Part shown: piece after piece, positions 8,685-14,736 of the stretch
Layout of the letters: every line of letters starts with the position of its first letter
Position numbering within the stretch: position 1 is the first letter of the stretch
From: Candidatus Roizmanbacteria bacterium CG06_land_8_20_14_3_00_34_14
Lineage (GTDB): Bacteria > Patescibacteriota > Microgenomatia > UBA1406 > GWC2-37-13
NCBI GenBank assembly: GCA_002779665.1
Contig: PEVZ01000002.1
Coordinates: forward strand, 1-24,387
Reading direction: 5' to 3'
Length of the DNA stretch: 24,387 nt
Notes under the pieces: model-generated
What the model was told of the DNA's origin: nothing
The model's database searches: none
The model's input: only the letters and a program-made list of their open reading frames with translations
Made by a program: the position numbers and the translations under genes

Positions 8685-8860
8685 TATTCCCCCCAGTCTT
8701 CCTCGACTTTGGGTGCCTCTGAGAGAGTAGCGGTTTTATTTTCAATTTTTGCGACTACTAGCTTTGTGTGGCATTCAGCACAACTGATAATTTCTGACTC
8801 TTCAGTTTTTTCAGGAAGAGTCACCTGACCGTCACAGACTGGGCAATTAGTTTTTATCAT
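8684..8860 (-). CDS. lysW: LysW: amino-group carrier protein
   Basis: A 58-residue protein, first gene of the lysine operon. It starts MIKTNCPVCDGQ and ends EEDWGE. The Zn-ribbon ligands are Cys6/Cys9 and Cys27/Cys30 (CPVC and CAEC), and the C-terminal EDWGE is the signature of LysW: its last Glu gamma-carboxyl carries aminoadipate and then lysine through the pathway. The acidic tail is what LysX, LysZ, LysY and LysJ recognise in studied systems. The ATG lies about 38 nt downstream of the predicted transcription start; no clear Shine-Dalgarno is present. Confidence 0.93.
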   Translation of the reverse strand: MIKTNCPVCDGQVTLPEKTEESEIISCAECHTKLVVAKIENKTATLSEAPKVEEDWGE

Positions 8861-8904
8861 AGGTAATTACTACAATCCAATTTTTAATTTAAGAAACAAT
8901 TATG

Positions 8905-8932
8905 ATTGTACTACCAATAAATAGTAAGTCAA
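8905..8932 (-). promoter_or_regulatory. predicted promoter of the lysine operon
   Basis: Read on the minus strand: -35 TTGACT (8927-8932), 16-nt spacer, -10 TACAAT (8905-8910). Each box is one base from the sigma-70 consensus. Transcription would start near 8898, about 38 nt before the lysW ATG. It is back to back with the promoter of the ACT-domain gene, so one regulator could control both. Confidence 0.65.
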
Positions 8933-8946
8933 TTAATTGAGTTAAT

Positions 8947-8975
8947 TTGACAAAAAACAAGATAAATGTTAAGAT
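8947..8975 (+). promoter_or_regulatory. predicted promoter of the ACT-domain gene
   Basis: A perfect TTGACA (8947-8952), a 17-nt spacer and TAAGAT (8970-8975, four of six consensus bases). The start would be near 8982, about 6 nt before the ATG at 8988, so the message would be nearly leaderless. The -10 box lies inside a perfect inverted repeat. Confidence 0.55.
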
Positions 8976-8985
8976 TTTAACATTT
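8964..8985. promoter_or_regulatory. palindromic operator candidate at the lysine/ACT divergent region
   Basis: A perfect 9-bp inverted repeat, AAATGTTAA and TTAACATTT, separated by GATT. It covers the predicted -10 box of the ACT-domain gene and ends 2 nt before its start codon. The place and symmetry fit autoregulation by a dimeric repressor. It could also form a weak hairpin at the 5' end of the message. Confidence 0.5.
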
Positions 8986-8987
8986 TT

Positions 8988-9641
8988 ATGATTACGATAC
9001 CCGAAATCGTTGAAAAAATTATTAAAAAGTCATCTTTTCTGGAAGAAGGTCTTAGTAAGAAGATTATCAATCTTTCCGCTTTATCACGTATTATCAAACC
9101 AGAAATTGAAAAAGAATTATATAAAAAAGTTGAAAATGGGGCGATCATAATGGCTTTGAAAAGATTATCAAATAACCTCGATCATAAAAGCAATATTAAA
9201 AAAATATTTACAAATGCTCCGGATATGATAGTTCGATCTAATCTGATCGAATACACTTTAGCCAATTCTTCATCATTGATCCCTAAACATCAGAAGTTGC
9301 TGGAGATAATTAATAGACAAAAAGAATTTTTTAGTACAATCACCGAGGGAGTTTTTGAAACAACATTGATTGTCAGTTTAGAGCTTGAAAATTCAATTAA
9401 AAAAATATACCAAGATGAAAAGGTGATTTTTAAAGTTAATAATTTATCTTCAATCACGATCAGGCTACCTAAGGAAAATATAGGTCTTTCTGGCGTTTAT
9501 TATTTTATTCTTAAACCGTTGGCTTGGGAAGGAATAAATATTCTCGAAGTAGTTTCGACTACTCACGAAATAACTTTAATATTTGGAGAAAAAAATATCG
9601 ACCAAGCCTTTTTAAATTTAAAAAATTTATTTAATAAGTGA
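8988..9641 (+). CDS. ACT-domain protein, possible lysine-responsive regulator
   Basis: 217 residues. The C-terminal about 65 residues (from SSITIRLP, through GVYYFILKPLAWEGINILEVVSTTHEITLIF, to the FLNLKNLF end) have the beta-alpha-beta pattern of an ACT domain like those in aspartokinases, which bind amino acids. The N-terminal part, NLSALSRIIKPEIEKELYKK followed by a GAIIMALKRL helix, resembles a small helical or winged-helix unit seen in archaeal ACT proteins of unknown role. There is no kinase domain. Its divergent position against the lysine operon, with a palindrome over its own promoter, suggests an amino-acid-sensing regulator. DNA binding is inferred, not seen. Confidence 0.7.
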   Translation: MITIPEIVEKIIKKSSFLEEGLSKKIINLSALSRIIKPEIEKELYKKVENGAIIMALKRLSNNLDHKSNIKKIFTNAPDMIVRSNLIEYTLANSSSLIPKHQKLLEIINRQKEFFSTITEGVFETTLIVSLELENSIKKIYQDEKVIFKVNNLSSITIRLPKENIGLSGVYYFILKPLAWEGINILEVVSTTHEITLIFGEKNIDQAFLNLKNLFNK

Positions 9642-9668
9642 TTTTATTTTTAGATAATTATCGTTTAC

Positions 9669-9871
9669 GGCGCTGGTAGGGCAAACATGACTTTTTAGAC
9701 CAATTTTTACTTGTATTTTTACTCTTATTTGTTACATTCTAGGCAGTAAATCATCAGATTATCCTATCAGATTTGACTTAAAACTACTTTTAAAAGTAAA
9801 AAAGTGATACTTTGGAGCTTCAATACATTCTAAACACCTAAATAAAAGTCAGAGTAGCAATACCAGCGCCA
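9669..9871. mobile_element. MITE-like element with imperfect terminal inverted repeats
   Basis: The ends carry a perfect 10-bp inverted repeat: GGCGCTGGTA at 9669-9678 and TACCAGCGCC at 9862-9871. Similarity continues inward (a shared GC at 13-14 and TGACTTTT at 20-27), about 20 of 27 positions, which is striking in AT-rich DNA. The 203-bp interior has no gene; it holds the palindrome ACTTTTAAAAGT (9785-9796). The right end truncates a rhodanese reading frame. No target-site duplication is obvious. It may be a deletion derivative of an insertion sequence not present in this window. Confidence 0.5.
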
Positions 9872-9969
9872 TATTCTTCCTGTGTCCGCACGTCCAATAA
9901 AATAATATCCTTCTTCTCATTAATTGCTTTTTGAACTTCATCAGCAGTTATTTGTGATAATTGATCCAT
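9838..9969 (-). pseudogene. rhodanese-domain gene fragment, truncated by an inverted-repeat element
   Basis: A 43-codon frame starts MDQLSQITADEVQKAI and continues KKDIILLDVRTQEEYGAG, the N-terminal part of a single-domain rhodanese (the LDVR and EEY blocks before the usual AGHIPGA). After EEY it runs into the terminal repeat of the MITE-like element and stops at 9838-9840. The catalytic Cys loop is missing, and no continuation is found on the far side of the element. It should be non-functional. Confidence 0.65.
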
Positions 9970-10051
9970 ATGGTAATTTTAATAAAATACAAAAGTCCTT
10001 TTCGTAGCAAATAACAAAAAATTTTTGATAAAATATATAGGTATCAAAATA

Positions 10052-10134
10052 CCAGAGGTGGCGGAGTGGCCAATCGCATTAGACTGTAAATCTAACGGGG
10101 TAACCCTGCGGAGGTTCGAATCCTCCCCTCTGGA
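10052..10134 (+). tRNA. tRNA-Tyr (GTA)
   Basis: Acceptor CCAGAGG (10052-10058) pairs with CCTCTGG (10127-10133), discriminator A 10134. Anticodon stem TTAGA/TCTAA holds loop CTGTAAA with GTA at 10086-10088. The T arm is GGAGG-TTCGAAT-CCTCC, and a long variable arm (GGGG/CCCT type) marks a class II tRNA. CCA is not encoded. A TAAAAT box at 10029-10034 may be its -10 element; no good -35 is seen. Confidence 0.95.
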
Positions 10135-10220
10135 CAAGCCGGCAGTTTTCAGACCTCTTCAGTTTTTGGGGAAATCGACATTTTTTGTCAAGTGGAAAAT
10201 TATGTTGTTCTATTTGTCTA

Positions 10221-10243
10221 AAATATCATTGATAATGATATTT
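10221..10243. promoter_or_regulatory. 23-bp palindrome upstream of the small RNA promoter
   Basis: A perfect 10-bp inverted repeat, AAATATCATT and AATGATATTT, around GAT. It ends 14 nt before a perfect TATAAT box, where a -35 region would lie. It looks like a protein-binding site. Its GATAATGATATT core loosely resembles a Fur-type box, but no Fur gene is in the window, so the binding protein is unknown. Confidence 0.45.
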
Positions 10244-10269
10244 ACTTATCCATGATATATAATATCAAT

Positions 10270-10350
10270 ACAAAGACCCTGATACTCGAATTGTCACCGT
10301 TACGGTGCGCTTTCCAAGCTAACGTTTGGATAGAGACAGGGTCGTTTTTT
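10270..10350 (+). ncRNA. putative structured small RNA (three-way junction with terminator)
   Basis: A closing stem GACCCTG (10275-10281) with CAGGGTC (10337-10343) is extended by CTC/GAG (10285-10287/10333-10335). It encloses two perfect hairpins: CACCG-TTA-CGGTG (10295-10307) and TCCAAGC-TAAC-GTTTGGA (10313-10330). A run of six T follows at 10345-10350, so the outer stem can act as an intrinsic terminator. A perfect TATAAT at 10258-10263 places transcription start near 10270. It could be a free small RNA or a leader controlling the next gene (start 10478). It matches no RNA class I recognise. Confidence 0.5.
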
Positions 10351-10477
10351 ATTTGAAAGCCCAAATATCTTCAACTTTTTTAGATTTTTTTAGTTCTTCA
10401 AGGTAACTTTTATCTTTGCTTGTATAAAATGAGAAAATACTTCCAGCCACCATATCAGCTAATTGATTAAAGATCCG
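10349..10477 (-). pseudogene. DUF3800 protein, C-terminal remnant
   Basis: In one minus-strand frame ending at TAA (10349-10351) the translation reads NQLADMVAGSIFSFYTSKD and then a helix KSYLEELKKSKKVEDIWAFK. The QLADMVAG block followed by an EDIW-type ending is typical of the C-terminus of DUF3800 proteins. The frame is closed by a stop upstream, and the catalytic-type N-terminal part is absent, so this is a gene remnant. It abuts the plus-strand gene starting at 10478, which may mark an insertion or deletion junction. Confidence 0.6.
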
Positions 10478-10864
10478 ATGACTGATTTAAAAGAATGGGC
10501 TACTCTTGCAATTAAAGACATACAGTTTAAAGTCGAAAATGGGGTTTATGAAAATGGTAAAGATATTATAATGTCCCCGATGGGAGGAAAAGACAATAAA
10601 CTTCGATATTTTGCAGTAATTGGCTCAAAACATAACAAAACTTTAACAGATGTACAAAGAAAAATAATAAAAAAAGATTTATTGGAAATTGCTTTAAAAA
10701 CAGACTCTGAGATTGAGAAGGTAGAATACGGAAAAAATTATATTTATTTCATAATATTAATTTCTTTCGATGTTGCCGTTGCAACAGTACTCGACGGTTT
10801 TCTTGACATAATAAGCAAAAGTGAAAATATTTTAAAATATCATTATTTTGTCGTTAATATATAA
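10478..10864 (+). CDS. small protein of unknown function, possibly a degenerate Y1-transposase-like fold, cut by an in-frame stop
   Basis: 128 residues from ATG 10478; TTG 10463 directly after a stop is the only other upstream start. I do not recognise the family. The C-terminal half (SEIEKVEYGKNYIYFIILIS, then a helix VATVLDGFLDIIS, then YHYFVVNI) has the strand-helix order of IS200-type Y1 transposases, but the HUH-type His pair would be Tyr-Ile-Tyr, so it would be inactive. After TAA (10862-10864) the same frame continues KITKKEIEEYLSFKK, which looks like the natural C-terminus, suggesting a recent nonsense mutation. No ribosome-binding site is seen. Confidence 0.5.
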   Translation: MTDLKEWATLAIKDIQFKVENGVYENGKDIIMSPMGGKDNKLRYFAVIGSKHNKTLTDVQRKIIKKDLLEIALKTDSEIEKVEYGKNYIYFIILISFDVAVATVLDGFLDIISKSENILKYHYFVVNI

Positions 10865-10919
10865 AAAATAACGAAAAAAGAGATTGAGGAATACTTAAGT
10901 TTTAAAAAATGTAAAAAAA

Positions 10920-12695
10920 CTATAATTGGTTTTCCTGTAATTCTCTCATTAAGCTGGTTCGTCGCTTAAAAGTATTTTTTATAAAAATTATAAAATCATC
11001 AAAACTTTTATCTAATCCAATTTTCTGCATTCTTATCAAATGATAAACAGCTATTGGATATTTATCCGTGTCCACTTCTTTTAATATTTCTTCAATTTTC
11101 TTTTTATATTCTGTAAAACATTCTTGTGGAAAATCATTCTGGATAAATGAAATCATGTCAGGGAAACATTCTTCAAGTGGGTATTTTCTCACTAAATCCA
11201 AAATCTTTCCTTTTTGATTTTCAAGTTTAAAAACTTTAAAAATATTTTTGACATCGTTTTTATCAGTAAAATACTTAATTATTACTTCCCAATATTTTAT
11301 CTTTTCTAACTCGTTCTTATAATTTTTTATTAATTCTTGATAGTCCGTCAAGGAACCTGTGATTAAAAATAACCGTTCAAGATTGGAGATTGCTTCCGCG
11401 TATTCCATTTGGAGTGAATATATTTCTTTGAGAAAACGTCTAATCTCAATTTCAATCTCTTTATTATCTTTTTGATTAAATTGAAACAAAAAATTTCTGT
11501 CTTCGTTTTTTTTCATTAGTTCAATTAATACCTGACTGGCGACTTTTATTATTTTTTTCTTGTCATTATTTTTTTGGTAATATCGCAACAAGTCCAAAGT
11601 TAAACTTGGATTTTTCTCAAGATTTTTTAGACTGATTTTTTCAAACAAATGCCAGTCTTCGACGATAGAATAAAGAAAACATAGAAGTGAACTTTCCGAA
11701 ATAGTTAAATCACCTTTATTTTTTAATTTATCTAATTTTAATAAAGCATTTTCTGCTTCATTTTTATTTAAGATAATTTGCTTAAAACCCAAATAAATAT
11801 TATTTTTATTCGAGTTAAATCTGTCATAGTCATACTGAAAAAGATAGCACAAGTTTTCAATCCCTATTTTTTTCAAATTATTATTATTTATTTTTGTTAA
11901 AGTTTTAATGTAAAAATCATTAATTATTTTTTCCATCTCCTGTTCAAACCAATCTCGAAGCTCGCTATCGTCTCCTTTTAAACTGTTCCTTTTTTCGTCC
12001 AGTGCCTCAAATATAGCTTGATAAATTTTTAGGGCTTCACCTAAATTTTGACTATCCTCATATTTTCTGCCCAGATCTGACATATTTTCTACCACATCAG
12101 AAAGAGAAAGAGCGGTATCGAAATCGCTATATTGACCATCATAATAATCTCCGCCGTCAAAATACCATGTTTGAAGTAATTCCTTGAGATCAATTTGATC
12201 AAGTTCATTTCTAAATCGAATTTTATAATCGGTAGTTGTCACTGGAGTTTGCTTAGGACCTTGAAGAAAAATATTTAGGTCTTCGATCAACTGAGGTCGT
12301 TGTTTTAGTATTTTTTTTAGGAAAAGCTGGAGTTGATGAGTAGTTATTTTTTCAAGCAATTTTTCCACGACTAATTCATCTTTATTGATTTCTTTCAAAA
12401 AAGATTTTTCTGCAAATTTTTTATCAGAGGCAAAAGCAAGAATGCTCGCCACTACGTGTTTACAAGCGCCATCTAATTCATATGGACAACTGCAGTTATA
12501 TTTAAATTCGCTTTCGTCTTTAAATTTTAAGGAAACGCTATATTTTTGAGTTCCCATTACAATTGCTTTATATTCATTTTCTTCTTGCCAGATTTTTTCA
12601 ACAGAGCCATCTTCAAAATATTCTTTACCTTTTTCGTAAGAAGAGAAACGGGAGACACTAAATGCCAGTTCATCAGAAAAAAGATTATTAATCAT
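10920..12695 (-). CDS. SWIM zinc-finger protein with helical repeat C-terminus
   Basis: 591 residues from ATG 12693-12695, chosen because AAGGAA lies 5 nt upstream, one of the few Shine-Dalgarno sites here; a longer frame runs to 12776 but overlaps the upstream gene. Residues 68-80, CSCPYELDGACKH, form a SWIM motif (CxC-x7-CxH) that binds zinc and is linked to nucleic-acid or protein binding. The remaining about 450 residues are Lys/Glu-rich amphipathic helices resembling a TPR-like solenoid (for example NLGEALKIYQAIFEAL). No catalytic domain is seen. It starts 19 nt after the pRiA4b-like gene ends, so the pair is likely cotranscribed. Its role is unknown. Confidence 0.72.
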   Translation of the reverse strand: MINNLFSDELAFSVSRFSSYEKGKEYFEDGSVEKIWQEENEYKAIVMGTQKYSVSLKFKDESEFKYNCSCPYELDGACKHVVASILAFASDKKFAEKSFLKEINKDELVVEKLLEKITTHQLQLFLKKILKQRPQLIEDLNIFLQGPKQTPVTTTDYKIRFRNELDQIDLKELLQTWYFDGGDYYDGQYSDFDTALSLSDVVENMSDLGRKYEDSQNLGEALKIYQAIFEALDEKRNSLKGDDSELRDWFEQEMEKIINDFYIKTLTKINNNNLKKIGIENLCYLFQYDYDRFNSNKNNIYLGFKQIILNKNEAENALLKLDKLKNKGDLTISESSLLCFLYSIVEDWHLFEKISLKNLEKNPSLTLDLLRYYQKNNDKKKIIKVASQVLIELMKKNEDRNFLFQFNQKDNKEIEIEIRRFLKEIYSLQMEYAEAISNLERLFLITGSLTDYQELIKNYKNELEKIKYWEVIIKYFTDKNDVKNIFKVFKLENQKGKILDLVRKYPLEECFPDMISFIQNDFPQECFTEYKKKIEEILKEVDTDKYPIAVYHLIRMQKIGLDKSFDDFIIFIKNTFKRRTSLMRELQENQL

Positions 12696-12714
12696 AGAAT
12701 TTCCTTGAGGATAT

Positions 12715-13347
12715 TTAACCCCAACTTTCATTAAAACGTTTTCTAGGATTAGAAAAAATAATTTCTTTAGGGTCAAAATGTTCTGGATCCCAGTCGTCTA
12801 TCCACGCTAAAAGTTCCTCATCAATTTCTTTATTATTTCTTTCTAATATCTCTATGCAATTATAATAACCTGGAATACTACCGCAATCTTCTGGCGGACA
12901 AGCAAGTTTTCCCTCGAGACAAACAGGATATTTCACTTTATCTTCTTTCGGAAGTATTTTTTCCAAAACTACCTCATGTTCCCAATTATCACCAAAGTCG
13001 TAAACATAAAACATTTTGTCATTCTTCTTTTTGAAAAATTTTGGAAGAGGAGTTTCTGTAGTAAAAAGAGGTAACTTTTCTTCTCTAATTTCTTCAGCAG
13101 CATAAGGACAATCGACTTTTTCCAAATATCCCCATCTTGCTTTTGGATCTCTTTTTTCAAAACAGTGCAGATGAGAATCTTTCCAACCCATGGCGTCTTG
13201 AATTGCTATATGAAGATCATAAAAAGTATAGCTTTCCGGCACTTGAATTCTTCGCCAAACGGAAGGCTTTGTATCCAAAAGAGTAATCTTGAACTGATAG
13301 ATATTTTTAAAAGGACGTTTTATAGGTATTGTAAATTCTAATTCCAT
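12715..13347 (-). CDS. plasmid pRiA4b ORF-3-like protein
   Basis: 210 residues. The family signature is clear: YQFKITLLDTKPSVWRRIQV, then YTFYDLHIAIQDAMGWKDSH, then YVYDFGDNWEHEVVLEKIL, and a Cys-containing stretch KLACPPEDCGSIPGYYN before DDWDPEHFDP. The family is named from a plasmid ORF and an IS1096 passenger gene and has no firm biochemical role. It is transcribed with the SWIM protein downstream. It may mark DNA acquired by transfer, though base composition does not stand out from its neighbours. Confidence 0.85.
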   Translation of the reverse strand: MELEFTIPIKRPFKNIYQFKITLLDTKPSVWRRIQVPESYTFYDLHIAIQDAMGWKDSHLHCFEKRDPKARWGYLEKVDCPYAAEEIREEKLPLFTTETPLPKFFKKKNDKMFYVYDFGDNWEHEVVLEKILPKEDKVKYPVCLEGKLACPPEDCGSIPGYYNCIEILERNNKEIDEELLAWIDDWDPEHFDPKEIIFSNPRKRFNESWG

Positions 13348-13470
13348 GCTTATAATTTACCATAAAATTAAGAAAAAACGGAAGCCTCTCAAGACGAACC
13401 TCATCGCAAAAAAATTTTATCATATAATCTATTATGGAAATAGTAAAATATATAAAAAAAACCAAATAAT

Positions 13471-14649
13471 ATGCAAAAGAAAATTCCACGCAACGTATTC
13501 ATTTTGGGACTGGTGAGTTTTTTTAATGATTTTGCATCAGAGATGATCTATCCGATAATTCCTCTTTTCCTCACCTCTGTCTTACATACGTCGATTCCTG
13601 TTATTGGACTTATTGAGGGAATCGCTGAAGCATTGGCAAGTATTAGTAAATATGTCTTTGGTGCTATTTCTGATTATTTTCAGAAAAGAAAAGTGTTTGT
13701 GGTCTGGGGATATTCCCTTGGAGCTATCTCAAAATTATTAATAGGGTTAGCTTATACTTGGCCATTAGTATTGTTTGCCAGAATAATCGATAGATTAGGT
13801 AAAGGATTGAGAACAGCTTCACGAGATAGTATTTTACTTGAAAATACTACACCTCAAGATAAGGGATACATCTTCGGATTTCATCGGGCATTTGACAGCC
13901 TTGGAGCAGTTGTTGGCCCACTTGTTGCACTTCTCACCATCTATTTTCTCAAAAATAATATTAGACTTACTTTTTTTATTGCCTTTATTCCTGGAGTAAT
14001 AGCGATTACTCTACTGATTCTTTTTCTTAAGGAAAAGAAAAAATCGATAGCTACCAGAAACCAAAAGTTTGTCAAGATCGATTGGAAAAACCTTGATCCG
14101 CATCTAAAAATATTCCTCATTGTCAGCTTTCTTTTTTCTTTGGGAAATAGTTCCGATACGTTTCTGCTTTTGAACGCAAAAAATCTTGGTATGACAACGA
14201 CAATCGTTGTTCTTATGTATGTGCTTTATAATATCTCCCAAACTGTGTTTTCTACTCCTGCCGGTTTATTAGCAGACAAGCTGGGGGCGAAAAAAGTTTT
14301 TATGGGAGGACTTTTTGTGTTTTCTCTAGTCTACTTTTTCTTTGGTTTTGTTCAGTCATCACTCTGGCTCTGGTTTTTGTTTCCTCTTTATGGTATTTAT
14401 ATTGCAGCAACGGATGGAGTATCTAAGTCTTATATAGCCGAATTTATAACAGCTAAAGAATCAGGAACATATTTTGGAGCATACTATACCCTTACTGCAG
14501 TTGGAGCATTTTTTGCTTCTTTTATTGGGGGTATATTATGGAGTAAACTAAGCCCATCGGCAACATTTTACTTCGGGAGCATTCTTTCTTTCTCCGCATT
14601 TATGATTTTTATCATATTTCAGTCAAAAAAAATACTGGTAGAGCAATAA
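13471..14649 (+). CDS. MFS transporter
   Basis: 392 residues with about 12 predicted membrane segments in two halves around a basic cytoplasmic loop (FLKEKKKSIATRNQKF). The loop between helices 2 and 3 reads GAISDYFQKRKVFVVWGY, the GxxxDxxxRR-type MFS motif A, and again AGLLADKLGAKKVF in the second half. ARIIDRLGKGLRTASRDSIL is typical of a subgroup of uncharacterised bacterial MFS exporters. Substrate is unknown. A TATAAT box at 13423-13428 could drive it. It is divergent from the pRiA4b-like gene. Confidence 0.85.
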   Translation: MQKKIPRNVFILGLVSFFNDFASEMIYPIIPLFLTSVLHTSIPVIGLIEGIAEALASISKYVFGAISDYFQKRKVFVVWGYSLGAISKLLIGLAYTWPLVLFARIIDRLGKGLRTASRDSILLENTTPQDKGYIFGFHRAFDSLGAVVGPLVALLTIYFLKNNIRLTFFIAFIPGVIAITLLILFLKEKKKSIATRNQKFVKIDWKNLDPHLKIFLIVSFLFSLGNSSDTFLLLNAKNLGMTTTIVVLMYVLYNISQTVFSTPAGLLADKLGAKKVFMGGLFVFSLVYFFFGFVQSSLWLWFLFPLYGIYIAATDGVSKSYIAEFITAKESGTYFGAYYTLTAVGAFFASFIGGILWSKLSPSATFYFGSILSFSAFMIFIIFQSKKILVEQ

Positions 14650-14693
14650 AATTATAGAAAAAAACTACCCAAATATCGTTAATTAAATAGTAG

Positions 14694-14711
14694 ATATACC
14701 CGTCGGTATAT
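14694..14711. promoter_or_regulatory. palindrome in the hflX promoter
   Basis: A perfect 7-bp inverted repeat ATATACC and GGTATAT around CGTC. It occupies the place of a -35 element for the TATAAT at 14724-14729 and could be an operator. It could instead be a weak end-of-gene hairpin for the MFS gene, but no T run follows. Confidence 0.35.
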
Positions 14712-14723
14712 TATCAATAGTTG

Positions 14724-14729
14724 TATAAT
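14724..14729 (+). promoter_or_regulatory. hflX -10 box placed for a leaderless mRNA
   Basis: A perfect TATAAT ends 7 nt before the ATG at 14737. With normal spacing, transcription would start at 14736 or 14737, giving a message without a 5' leader. No consensus -35 is present; the palindrome at 14694-14711 lies there. Confidence 0.5.
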
Positions 14730-14736
14730 TTCATCA

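Noticed and set aside
10025..10255. 76-codon plus-strand frame spanning tRNA-Tyr
   Set aside because: It contains the translated tRNA (EVAEWPIALDCKSNGVTLRR is a well-known tRNA artefact), so it is not a protein gene.
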